Source of the DNA: Prorocentrum cordatum
Lineage: Eukaryota > Sar > Dinophyceae > Prorocentrales > Prorocentraceae
Direction: 5' to 3'
DNA length: 64,000 nt
Assembly: GCA_963575745.1 (NCBI GenBank)
Contig: CAUYUJ010017869.1
Span: 105,001 to 169,000 of the forward strand
In this document: piece after piece, positions 48,723 through 58,758 of the stretch
Layout of the letters: each line of letters starts with the position of its first letter
Numbering within the stretch: the first letter of the stretch is position 1
Made by a program: the position numbers and the translations under genes
Notes under the pieces: model-generated
Told to the model about the DNA's origin: nothing
Seen by the model: only the letters and a program-made list of their open reading frames with translations
Database searches by the model: none

Positions 48723-49017
48723 AACAACCGTCGTAGACCCAAGACAGCAAGTCCCTCACAGTCACAGAGTCCCAAGGAGTTCCGCACACCTGGATGCGCG
48801 GGAGAGCAACGAGGAAGAGCCGGGCCGTCATACGGGATATGAACACTCCATGGGCGCACGCGGGGACCATGTTCCGAGCGCACTCTAGCTGCAGGGCTAA
48901 ACGGCGCTCGAAAAGGTGCCGATGATATCAGGCAAAGCAATGGAAAATATGAGGCACACCGAAGATTAACACCCTGCAAGCTCCCCGAAACAAATCAGGG
49001 GGGAAACCAGCAGAGCC
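48723..49017. other. 3' flank of the oxidoreductase gene copy
   Basis: No feature is recognised. No poly(A) or poly(T) tract marks the end of the retroposed copy. Confidence 0.35.
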
Positions 49018-50031
49018 TCAGTGCGTCATGGTGAGGCAGATCTTGCCGATGCTTTTGCCAGACATCTGAAGCTTGGTGGCATCATTGATATGCTCCATGC
49101 CCCCGTACTTTTTCGTGACAGTCGTCTTGATGCTGCCCTGGTTCACGAGCTTTGCCATGGTTGCCATCACGCCACCTACCATCGCGGGCTCAGTGTTGAA
49201 CATGGGCCGCGCGAACATCATCTGGAAGCATAGCGTCTGCCTCTTCAGCCACACGGTGGTCCAGTCAACCTTCGCCATCTGCTCTTGCGTAGGGCCGTAG
49301 GTGACCATAAGCCTCCCGTCGCACACCAGCAGCTTGAAGAGCTCCCCGAGGCGATCGTTCTCGTGGGCGTTATAGATATAGTCCACGCAATCGAAGCCGA
49401 CCTGTTTGAGCTCAGCGCCGAGGTCCTCGTTGCGGTGGTTGACCACGTGGTCCGCGCCCATCTGCTTGCAAAACTCGATGGTCTCCGCGCGCGATGCGGA
49501 GGCAATCACTGTGAGCCCGAGGTGCTTAGCGACCTGGATGACGATCGACCCGAGCCCGCCAGCGCCATTCAAAACGAAGATCGACTTGCCTTTCTGGACG
49601 CCCATCAGCTCCACCATGCCCTCCCACGCTGTCTGGAAGGTCAGCGGCAAGGCAGCAGCGTCCTCGAAGGAGAGCGTACTGGGCATCTTGCTGATGAGCC
49701 GTGAATCGATCTTGGTGCACTGCGAGTAGCATCCGTCCTTGGTGATGTCACCTGCGAACCAGACCTTGTCACCGGCCTGGAAGTCTGTTACTCCTTCCCC
49801 GACAGCCTCGACCACCCCCGCACTGTCCCAGCCCACGATGAGGCGCTGGGGGGGCGCCTCCTCGCCTGGTGCCAGGGCGCCGGCGATCACCTTGTAATCG
49901 ATGGGGTTGGTTGCGATGGCCATGTTCTTGACCAGGACCTCCCCGGCCCCTGGCTGCGGTTTCTCTACGTCCATCGCTGTTTAGAGCGCCGAGGCATCGC
50001 CGTACTTGGTGGCCGCCCACGCCTTCATCAT
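49018..50031 (-). pseudogene. Medium-chain dehydrogenase/reductase (quinone oxidoreductase-like), likely retroposed copy
   Basis: An uninterrupted minus-strand frame of 318 codons (49974 to 49018) encodes an NAD(P)H-dependent quinone/alcohol oxidoreductase of the MDR superfamily. The N-terminal GroES-like part has PGAGEVLVKNMAIATNPIDY and GWDSAGVVEAVGEGV, the LPLTFQTAWEGM block follows, then the Rossmann motif LNGAGGLGSIVIQVAKHLGL (G-x-G-G-x-G, about residues 137-156) and a C-terminal substrate-binding part. No zinc-ligand pattern is evident, as in zeta-crystallin-like members. Upstream in the same frame, MMKAWAATKYGDASAL (from 50031) matches the usual family N-terminus but is followed by a TAA stop (49981-49983) before MDVEKPQPG. 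The reading frame is thus broken by one codon, or translation starts at 49974 and lacks the first strand. No introns are present, and an SL relic lies 75 bases upstream, so a reverse-transcribed mRNA origin is likely. The substrate cannot be told. Confidence 0.85.
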
Positions 50032-50106
50032 GCTCGTCGCGTGCGCAGAGATCGATGAGGTCTATTCACAAGGAGAGGGTCGAGCGATGCTGGCTGGCAG
50101 GGTGGC

Positions 50107-50128
50107 CTTGAGCCAGGGGGGCTACGGA
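50107..50128 (-). other. Spliced-leader relic upstream of the oxidoreductase
   Basis: On the minus strand 18 of 22 bases match the dinoflagellate SL (TCCGTAGCC at the start, TGGCTCAAG at the end). The only four differences are contiguous, ATTT replaced by CCCC. The 75 bases down to the first ATG would be the 5' UTR. Position and orientation fit an SL carried in by a trans-spliced mRNA. Confidence 0.75.
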
Positions 50129-50152
50129 ACTGGTGGGGATATTTTTCCCAAC

Positions 50153-52155
50153 CATCCTGTGGTGTTGGGTCCTCGTTTTGAAGAAACGGTCCCCGCGTTC
50201 CTCCTCCTTCTCCTCCTCCTCCTCCTTTTCCTCGCCCTCCTCCCTCCTGCGTTCGCATGCCTCCCCACCACCCATTTCGGCACACCCCTCACACGCTTCG
50301 TGGCCCCATAGGCAGCTCCACCGAAGGCCCCAGTGGCTGCGTTCGCATGCCTCCCCACCACCCATTTCGGCACACCCCTCACACGTTTCGTGGCCCCATA
50401 GGGAGCTCCACCGAAGGCCCCAGTGGCAGGGTTCGCATGCCTCCCCACCACCCATTTCGGCACACCCCTCACACGTTTCGTGGCCCCATAGGGAGCTCCA
50501 CCGAAGGCCCCAGTGGCTGGGTTCGCATGCCTCCCCACCACCCATTTCGGCACACCCCTCACACGTTTCGTGGCCCCATAGGGAGCTCCACCGAAGGCCC
50601 CAGTGGCTGCGTTCGCATGCCTCCCCACCACCCATTTCGGCACACCCCTCACACGTTTCGTGGCCCCATAGGGAGCTCCACCGAAGGCCCCAGTGGCTGC
50701 TTCGCATGCCTCCCCACCACCATTTCGGCACACCCCTCACACGTTTCGTGGCCCCATAGGGAGCTCCACCGAAGGCCCCAGTGGCTGCGTTCGCATGCCT
50801 CCCCACCACCCATTTCGGCACACCCCTCACACGTTTCGTGGCCCCATAGGGAGCTCCACCGAAGGCCCCAGTGGCTGCGTTCGCATGCCTCCCACCACCC
50901 ATTTCGGCACACCCCTCACACGCTTCGTGGCCCCATAGGGAGCTCCACCGAAGGCCCCAGTGGCTGCGTTCGCATGCCTCCCCACCACCCATTTCGGCAC
51001 ACCCCTCACACGTTTCGTGGCCCCATAGGGAGCTCCACCGAAGGCCCCAGTGGCTGCGTTCGCATGCCTCCCCACCACCATTTCGGCACACCCCTCACAC
51101 GTTTCGTGGCCCCATAGGGAGCTCCACCGAAGGCCCCAGTGGCAGGGTTCGCATGCCCCCTCCCACCACCCATTTCGGCACACCCCTCACACGTTTCGTG
51201 GCCCCATAGGGAGCTCCACCGAAGGCCCCAGTGGCAGGGTTCGCATGCCTCCCCACCACACATTTCGGCACACCCCTCACACGTTTCGTGGCCCCATAGG
51301 GAGCTCCACCGAAGGCCCCAGTGGCTGCGTTCGCATGCCTCCCACCACCCATTTCGGCACACCCCTCACACGTTTCGTGGCCCCATAGGGAGCTCCACCG
51401 AAGGCCCCAGTGGCTGCGTTCGCATGCCTCCCCACCATACATTTCGGCACACCCTTATAGATATGTCGTGGCCCCACAGGGAGCTCACCGAAGGCCCCAG
51501 TGGCAGGAGTCAGCATGCTTAACACAAAACCCATTTCGGCACACCCCTCACACGCTTGTCGGTTGCCCATAGGGAGCCCACCGAAGGCCCCAGTGCAAGG
51601 TCCGCATGCCTCCCCCATCCACCCATTTCGGCACACCCCTACACGGCTTAGTGCCCATAGGGAGCTCCACGAAATGCCCCCTTATGTGCAGGGTTCTCTG
51701 TTCCCCCCCCGACCCACCCACCCCCCCTCCCTGCGCATGCGGTCCACTTTTTACCCCAATCCCCATTTTCGGCATATATGATCCTCACCACGGTTTCGTG
51801 GGCACCGACGGGAAACTCCAGAAGGCCCCAGTGGCTGCTTTCGCATGCCGCCCCCACACCAATTTCGGCACACCCCTCACACGTTTCGTGGCCCCACAGG
51901 GAGCTCCACCGAAGGCCCCAGTGGCTGCGTTCGCATGCCGCCCCCACACCAACTTCGGTGCACCCCTCACACGTTTCGTGGCCCCATAAGGAGCTCAACC
52001 GAAGGCCCCAGTGGCAACGTTCGCATGCCGCCCCCACACCCATACCGGCACACCCCTCAAACGGTTCGTGGCCCCATAGGGAGATCCACCGAAGACGGTA
52101 CTCACACCAGCATCACTCACAACTGCATATGGTCGGGTCCCTCGCCAGGCTAATT
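50153..52155 (+). mobile_element. Composite 90-bp-satellite element, copy 2
   Basis: It starts CATCCTGTGGTGTTGGGTCC, has a TCC-rich tract (50200-50245), then about 20 tandem 90-bp units (TTCGCATGCCTCCCCACCAC, CCATTTCGGCACACCCCTCA, ACGTTTCGTGGCCCCATAGG, GAGCTCCACCGAAGGCCCCA) from 50251 to about 52090, and ends GGGTCCCTCGCCAGGCTAATT. Units between 51450 and 51830 are diverged. Ninety is a multiple of three, so several frames on both strands stay open as 30-residue repeats. The order and both ends match copy 1 at 30278-31359. Confidence 0.85.
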
Positions 52156-53359
52156 TGATTTGCGGCCCGCAAGGAAGAGTCCAGAGGGCGGTATGAGGCA
52201 AACGGGCGCGATGCCAGAATATTACCATGCAGAAGCTGCCACAGGTGGGCTGGTGGGGATACGCGAAGCGTTTAGAATTACCATAATATAGTTTGCTCCG
52301 TCACAATTCTACACGCGAAAACAGATCGCCGCTCCCCGTCCCCTCAGCCGCGTTTCCCACTGACACATGGATGCTGCAGCCATCCGCCCAAGGCATGTCG
52401 GACACAAGTACTCACCTGGCAAATGCCGCTAAGGATCTCAAGCTGCCCGGGCGTGTCCTCCCGAAGAGTTGCCAGGCTTCTCTTAATCGCAGGGGTTCCT
52501 GGTGATAACGCGATCAATGATTGCGTACGTTTTTGCACCGCCGCAGCACCTGTTCATTGAACGGCACGCCATAGTCAATAACCCCTTTGGTGGTTCATTG
52601 AGCAATCCAGGGAAAGCGTGGAGACCTTTCGAACCGTTCTGCGCCCATCCTGGACAATATTGCAAAGTCTCTAGACCGCCGTAAACAACTTGGAACGCAT
52701 TGGGCCCTCTTGGAATCGTCTCTGGCCGTCCGCGGGCCCCTGACATCGCGACACCCATGCGACGCCCCCCAAAAAATGTGACGCGAATCTAAACATGCGG
52801 GCAGATGCGTCGCTCTGCCGACGGGGAAATACTAGCTGAGGAGGCATCGCTGGCAGTTGAACCACGAAAAAAAAAGCATGGTGGAGGAACATAACCATGC
52901 ATCATGTCGAGAGCCCTACACAAAGACATCCGCTCTTGTGCCTCAAACGCTGCATAATGAGGCGCTGTGGCACGATAGTGTGCCGCTTCAGGTGGTTCAG
53001 AATAAACCTAACGCGTTCTTAAGTAGATCTCAAGCTAGCTCCTATAGAGGAATCCCCGAGCAGCCACCCAACCGCAAGCCAAACAGCATCCCTCATCCAT
53101 TGTTTCTCTGCGTGCTCCTACGCTCCCCTCATCAAAGCAACTCTTCTGGGCAACGTTGTTGGAAAGCTGACCGACAAATCCCGATAGGAGCTATGGCCTG
53201 TCCTCTTCCCCCTCTCCCCGTTCCTCTTTTTCTCCTGCTCTTTCCTGTCCTATTCCTCCTCATCATAGTCATCATCCTCCTGTTTCTCCTGCCCCTTCTG
53301 CCATCCTCCCCCCATTCATGGCCGCCCCCGGAAGGGGTGGATGAGGAGTGGGAGGAGGT

Positions 53360-53391
<32 letters not shown>

Positions 53392-53394
53392 GAA
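52156..53394. other. No gene recognised
   Basis: Unique-looking sequence to about 53190, then pyrimidine-rich, then G-rich (53350-53390) directly before the SL. A plus-strand frame that opens at 52857 runs through this stretch, but its upstream part shows no coding character. Confidence 0.4.
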
Positions 53395-53445
53395 TCCGTA
53401 GCCATTTGGCTCAAGCCCGTTGGCTCAAGGCCGCTCTGGCTCAAG
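53395..53445 (+). other. Spliced leader plus two inner SL relics (5' end of the host LINE)
   Basis: 53395-53415 is the 22-nt SL with one T missing (TCCGTAGCCATTTGGCTCAA then G). It is followed directly by CCCGTTGGCTCAAG (53416-53429) and GCCGCTCTGGCTCAAG (53430-53445), both decayed versions of the 15-nt SL remainder CCATTTTGGCTCAAG. That remainder is what is left when a genomic SL is trans-spliced again at its own internal TAG. Three rounds of trans-splicing and return to the genome are implied. Confidence 0.88.
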
Positions 53446-54002
53446 GTTGGTCGGCGCGACCTGGGTCCGCTGCCACAGGGGCCGGGGTTGGATGGAGTCC
53501 CGGACGACGCGGCGGCGGCGGCAGCGGCGCGCGGCTGCCGCCCGCGCCGCCGGCGCGTCCCGGGCCGACGCCGCGGCGCTGCCGCCCGGCCTGCCGGTCG
53601 GGCCCCTCGCCGCGGCGGCTCTCGCTGCTGTGTGCGCAGCCCCCGCCGCGGCGGCTTACCGCTGCCGCCGGGGCCGCCGTCGCCGCCGCCACCTCGCCCG
53701 CCTCCGGCGCGGCCGCCGCCGCCGTGGCCGGCTCCTCGGCCGGGGCCGCCGCGGCTGCCTCTGCGGCTGACTCCGCGGCCGAGGCGGCCGCCGCGGCCGG
53801 CGCGCGGGCGGCCCTCTGGTCGGCCGCGGCCGCGCTGGCGCAGGCTGCTGCGCTTGCGGCCAGTGCCGCGCGGGCCGCGAGGCCGGCCGGCGCTCTGGAC
53901 GAGGAGGTGCTGGAGTGGGTCCTGGAGGAGGGGGTGGTGGAGCAGGAGCTGCAGGAGGTGTTCGAGGACGCGCGGGGCGACGTGGAGGTGGAGGCGGAGG
54001 AC
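53446..54002 (+). pseudogene. Host LINE ORF1, 5' segment
   Basis: The plus frame with codons at positions divisible by 3 is Ala-rich (about 53650-53890) and ends with LDEEVLEWVLEEGVVEQELQ and an acidic tail, reaching GAC at 54002 just where the nested LINE begins. A second frame gives Gly/Arg-rich peptide (GGVRGRAGRRGGGGGG). Both can be continued in phase after 58740, one as an acidic EDEDEDEVDEDEVV run, the other as an RGG box (RGRGRGGRGRGGG). I cannot decide which was translated. A role in binding element RNA is typical for ORF1 proteins. Confidence 0.55.
53984..54002. repeat. 19-bp direct repeat, left copy (likely target-site duplication)
   Basis: GGAGGTGGAGGCGGAGGAC is identical to 58740-58758 on the other side of the nested LINE. 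The sequence is low in complexity, but the position exactly at both element ends, and the phase kept by removing the insert, support a target-site duplication. Confidence 0.8.
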
Positions 54003-54077
54003 ACATGACTCGGCTTGGAAGAACGAGACGAAGGCAAGCGGGCAAGAGGGCGAGAAGAGGGCAAGAACGTCCGTCCG

Positions 54078-57000
54078 CTACCCGTCCAACCCCGCGCCTC
54101 GAAGACCTCGTACTAGAGATCGTGCTACAGAGCATCGGATTGCATGAGCCCGCAGTCGGGCAGACAGTGAAAGGCGGGCAGACCTGGGACCGACAGACCC
54201 AGAAGTCCCCTGGGCGTTGAAAGAGGCATGCACGGCATCTATGGCTAGACCGACACTGAGCAGGCAATCAGAATCGATGAGAGGGACAAGCGCGAGGACA
54301 AAGGAGGAGATAGGATCCGTACCCCAGCATGGGGGAAGGCATGGAAGACACTCACGGACACGGGGGACCAGATTCGGGCACACAAAATAATGGAGGAGAT
54401 CGTCTCCTCCTACTGCATAGCAACCAAACCTGCATCCAGCACGGCCCGCACGGAACCGACGGGAAGTGGCCCAAGCATTGCACAGCGTCTTTAACACTGA
54501 GCTCGCTACACAGGAGCCGAGTTTCTGACCAATCCTACAAAGTCTTGCCATCGTTACATCACATTGCTGAGGGGAGAGGGGGCACCAGTAGTTCAGACGG
54601 GCACCAAAAGAGCGTGCAGAGGGGAGGGGGTAGAGGTGACGAGACAGGAATCTCACAAGTTTACTCTGGAGACCATTAATGAGCTCAGTGGGGATACAGG
54701 GCATGTCGATAAGGGACTCGAAGTTGGTACGTATTTGAATGAAGGACGAACTCCGATACGTGGGATATCTCATATAGAACAGTTCACAATCATCATGTCG
54801 AGTAAACTCTTCCAGATATTCACGACCGCGAGCAAACTCATCAGAGCGCAGAGCGGCACGGAACAGGGCGGCACGGGCGCTGGGCTCCACTGCACGAGCG
54901 TCACATGTGATACCAAGACGCTTCAGGTCACATAGAATCGCACTAGACAGCGAGAATCGCGGAGCCACTGGAAGTTGCTGGAGAGCCTCACGCTCAGCAA
55001 CTCGAACAGAATCAGTAATAGGGTAAAACTGGGCAACGCGTTGAAGGACGGGCTGACAGTAGACGTTATACATGCGAATATTTCCTGCAAGGCCTAAACA
55101 GAGGCTTTTAACATACCTGGCACGACGGAGGAGGGCCCGACACGGGCCTTGCCAACTCAACGAAGCACCCTCGAGACCCAGGAAGACCCCAAGGTAAAGC
55201 CCAGCACGACCGATTTTGGAGGATTTGAGGCGGATTCGTTTTTCCCTGCAGTCCTTGCGGAAGGCGCCTTCCGCACGGTCGTGCGGCAACACAAACTGGC
55301 ACTTCGCGGGGTGAAGGAACAGGCCCGTGCACACGGCGAGCAGCACGAACTCGTGTACCATGACAGAGCGCGCAGCACCAAGATCAAAGGCAACGATGCC
55401 AAGTTCATCAGCGTAGGCGCAAGGATGAGCGCGGACTACCTCAAGACTTTGCCGTATCTTCCTGAACCAAGGATCAAGACCGAGAGCAAACAGGAGACCT
55501 GAAAGAGGACACCCTTGTTCAATGCCACGCTCAACCTTGAACTTGCCAAAGATGCGGCCCTTAAAGCGCACGTGCATGTACATGTTATCGCATAGGTTGT
55601 TTCACGATTCGGCAATACCAATCAGGGATACCCATTTCGTGCAATACATATATAATCCACTCATGTGAGATACTAGGGAAAGCTTGCTTGATATCATAAA
55701 AGGCCATACCAGGAGAGGGGGCGTTTTCATAAGCAGCATATTGGGTGTATCTCCAATCCAGAGCTAAGACATTATCCACCAGGGAACGCCCTCCCACAAA
55801 ACCACGTTGTTCGCTATCGACGGTACGGCGTGCCACAATATTCAGCGGCTGTGCGAGAGCACTGCATATCAGCTTACAATCCGTGTTCCCTAAGGCCAGC
55901 GGACGAGTATGTTCAGGCGCGCGAGTCGGCTCTGCCTCCAGGGCTCCCTTGGGAAGAAAGGCCAGGAAAGCATCATTAAACTCATCAGGAATATGCCCAG
56001 TGTCAATGATGCGACGATAATGTGCATATAAAATACCCCTAGCCCTCGGCCCACCAAACCTCCATCCAGAGTACAGAATACCATCCAATCCTGGGGCAGA
56101 ATCCCGAGACTTATCTAGAAGCTTATCAAAAAGGTCTTCACCGACTGTCCACATAATGTCCTGAGGAGCTGCTTGGATCCACGTACGCAAAGAACGCATA
56201 CTGTCCTGGCAGGAACGAAAAGGTTGGGCAACTTTCGCCCAGTGATCCTGCAGCAGGTTAGCACAAACTTGGGGGTCAGTGTGGGTGTTACCATTTGGGT
56301 CCACAGTTCCCTGCAACAGTACTTGCTTGTGACGGGGGGCCCAAGCACGAGCCAGACGTTCGATTTTTGCAAGTCCCGAGGTCCTTGCCTGATGGGGAAG
56401 GTCCTTATCATTTAAAAGCTCCTGACGATCGCTATCAAGCTCCAGATGGCTGATCTCGGCCAGGTATGCGTAAAAAGCGCCAGGGTCCACTAAATTCGCA
56501 TCATCGTCTACAAAATCTTCTAGCTTCGGAAAGCGGCGAACAGCTTGGCGCTGTTTTCCCAAATCATTTCGACGACGAGCACGATCATACATCATACACC
56601 ACGATATGTTGTGACCGATTGTTTTCGAGCTAGCCGAGCACGATTCATTCTTAATGTCCAGCGCCGCTAAATGCATTATCGACTTGACCTCAGAAACTGC
56701 TGTAGCTGGATCCTCGGAGACCCCATCTCTTCGATCAGCTTTTCTACCTTCCACGTGAACGCAGGCTGACGGCACACCCACCTGGGAATGACTGCGCACG
56801 AGTTGGGGGACTGCACAGCTAGGATAGCATAGACAGGTACATGATCACTAACATCGCGAAGCTCTGCGGGCTGCCATTCAACGCCAGCAGCCGGAGAGAG
56901 GTCCAGGATAACGGAGGATGGGAGAGATGTGTATATTCTGTCAATACGAGCAGTGCTGACAAGTTTACCATCACGTTGTATGCAATGTGTATGATTCTCC

Positions 57001-57642
57001 TGTCCAAACTCAGTGAAGCGAGCGAACAGATAACCAAACTCCGTGGCAAGCGAGCAGCGTGGCGTGCGATCCAGAGCTGGATCGACATGTTGACGGGCCT
57101 CGCCCATCGCGCAGAAGTTCCAGTCACCGCCTATGAACACGGTCATATGCCGTGGGTCGAGAGCACGCGATACACACGATGGGAATTCTTTCTTACCAGT
57201 CATCGAGTCATTAGGGGGAAGGTGAAGAGAACAGAGCTGAAGAGCACCTCGGGGCCCATGGACATCAACTGTTAGACATCTGCCACTAACAACATTCATC
57301 GGTGTAATCTGGTCGAACTGCATATGAAGACGCTCGTGGACGCATATAAGGACGCCCCCAGAGATCACATCATCGCAGAAGGAACCAAAGCATTTGTGGA
57401 GAGGGAGGAGGCGAGAGAGAGTATCTAAGTCCCCTAGGTTTTTCTGCAAGCCTCAAAAACGTGTTAAAGGTATGGCTTTGATGCCTGTGGCCCCCACTCT
57501 CGGCGCCAAAAAGTGTTGCTGAATTCCACGACGCAATGCTGAAACGACTGCTAGGCACCCAAGAGACAGGAGGAGGCAGAGGAAGCACACTCGGCAGCGA
57601 GTGCGAGGGGGGAACAGAAAAAGAGCGGCAGTCCTCATTCAT
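54078..57642 (-). pseudogene. Nested LINE ORF2: AP-type endonuclease and reverse transcriptase
   Basis: ATG at 57642 follows the ORF1 stop by 12 bases. The endonuclease part shows ASWNSATLFG (first motif), FIGGDWNF (catalytic Asp/Asn) and VSDHVPVYAI (catalytic Asp/His), about 57640-56760. The reverse transcriptase part shows SAPGLDGILY, HTRPLALGNTDCKLI, AFYDIKQAFPSI (motif A), RGIEQGCPLSGLLFALGLDP (motif B) and CAYADELGIV (motif C, 55404-55415), then a long C-terminal domain with CRFGCYAVGGDDLLHYFVCP, a Cys/His-rich segment. Frameshifts near 57440, 56730 and 55595 break the frame, and the catalytic YADD reads YADE. The enzyme would nick target DNA and prime reverse transcription there. This copy cannot. 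Confidence 0.9.
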
Positions 57643-57654
57643 TACTGGAGCCTG

Positions 57655-58563
57655 TCAGAGGAGGTTGAGCATGTCGATGATTGGCTTCACCAAGTCCGCC
57701 GTGATGCCCCAGTCCTCACAGTCATCCTGAACCCACTCCGCGTGGCCGTCAGAGTCCACACGTATGAGGTCCCACACGTCTTTGTCCGTTGTCACCGTGA
57801 TCGCATTCGAGAAGCCTGAGCATCCAAGCTTGCACTGAGGGGTCCAGTCACGATGTGCACGAAGTAGCTTCATCAGCGGCATCCACGCCTGTCCAAGGTG
57901 ACGCTGTCGCATCCGAACTGCATGAGGGAGATCGCCACGGCAACGGAGCTGCGTCACAGTTCCACAACGTGGGTCCTTCCAGGTCACACAGTTCATGCCG
58001 AACCAAGTTGAGAAATCACGAGCTTGTTCTTCGGTAGACCAAATCACACTGAAACTCTGCGAAGAGCGTTGAAAGTGTGGCGATGCATCAGCAGCTGGAA
58101 GCGACGGAGGTAGTTGCACTAAAATATCGTTCCAAACTTGTTTGCGCGTCACGTCTAGCACCTTCCTCTGGAAAGTTCCAACCCACCTGCGACACACATT
58201 CTGCGTGTCCGTCGGTCCACCACTCATTTCCAGGGCGATAGTAGAAGCCTCTGAGCCTTCACCACGACGACGTTTTGCACCTGTCGACCAGCTTCGGGCA
58301 GAGCTAGCAGATGACGCGGGCCGACAAGAATATTGAGCCTGCAGCGCTTTTACCGCCTCCATGCACTCGGCGCACTTCGCGTCCACCTTCTTATCGAGCA
58401 CCGTGACAGAGTTCTCAAGCGCAGCAACTTGCGGTTGCAGGCCTTGCAGCGCCTGCACCGAAGCCTCCGTGGCAGTCACCTTCGCGAGCAACTCGCGATG
58501 TTGAGCCGTCTGGCTCTCGTTCATCTTGCTGAGGAGCTCCGTGATCCCCGCCATGTCCGCCAT
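57655..58563 (-). CDS. Nested LINE ORF1 protein
   Basis: An intact 302-codon frame starting MADMAGITELLSKMNESQ. Residues 1-75 look like a coiled coil (repeating Leu/Val/Ala at heptad spacing, ending in a Lys/Asp/Val-rich part). A Ser/Arg-rich linker with AKRRRGEGSE follows, then a mixed alpha/beta part to the end (DMLNLL). ORF1 proteins of LINEs coat the element RNA and often form trimers through such coils, which is my inference here. The start lies 138 bases after the relic end. It is the only undamaged frame in this element. Confidence 0.75.
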   Translation of the reverse strand: MADMAGITELLSKMNESQTAQHRELLAKVTATEASVQALQGLQPQVAALENSVTVLDKKVDAKCAECMEAVKALQAQYSCRPASSASSARSWSTGAKRRRGEGSEASTIALEMSGGPTDTQNVCRRWVGTFQRKVLDVTRKQVWNDILVQLPPSLPAADASPHFQRSSQSFSVIWSTEEQARDFSTWFGMNCVTWKDPRCGTVTQLRCRGDLPHAVRMRQRHLGQAWMPLMKLLRAHRDWTPQCKLGCSGFSNAITVTTDKDVWDLIRVDSDGHAEWVQDDCEDWGITADLVKPIIDMLNLL

Positions 58564-58701
58564 GGCAGCACGAGAACGGAACTTCAGGGATGGTGTTTGC
58601 GTTACTCAGCAAAATGCGTGAGTGAGAATGAAATGCACAATGCCGCAGTCCCTGTCCAGGGGCGCTCTCCAGGACTGCAATCGCGCGTGGCCGCCTCAGC
58701 C

Positions 58702-58738
58702 CTTGAGCCAAAATGGCTTGAGCCAAAATGGCTACGGA
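58702..58738 (-). other. Perfect spliced leader plus 15-nt relic (5' end of nested LINE)
   Basis: 58738-58717 on the minus strand is the full 22-nt dinoflagellate SL (TCCGTAGCC.. to ..GGCTCAAG) without mismatch. It is followed directly by CCATTTTGGCTCAAG (58716-58702), exactly the SL remainder after its internal TAG. This is the expected product of trans-splicing onto an RNA whose gene already contained a genomic SL. Confidence 0.95.
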
Positions 58739-58739
58739 G

Positions 58740-58758
58740 GGAGGTGGAGGCGGAGGAC
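58740..58758. repeat. 19-bp direct repeat, right copy
   Basis: GGAGGTGGAGGCGGAGGAC, identical to 53984-54002. One extra base (58739) lies between it and the SL. Confidence 0.8.

Larger units (their letters stand above)
54003..58739 (-). mobile_element. Nested LINE retrotransposon with perfect SL at its 5' end
   Basis: A 4737-bp minus-strand element. It has an SL and one relic (58738-58702), a 138-base 5' UTR, ORF1 (58563-57655), then ORF2 (from 57642) with endonuclease and reverse transcriptase, ending in TAG at 54078. A 75-base 3' UTR ends in AAGCCGAGTCATGT without a poly(A) tail. The flanking 19-bp direct repeats mark a complete insertion into ORF1 of the host LINE. The two LINEs are different families, as their RT motifs differ. 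Confidence 0.88.

Noticed and set aside
52857-54008. Single 383-codon gene including the Ala-rich segment
   Set aside because: Its upstream half precedes the SL, which marks the 5' end of the transcribed unit, and its stop lies in the nested LINE. It is ORF1 of the host LINE cut by insertion.
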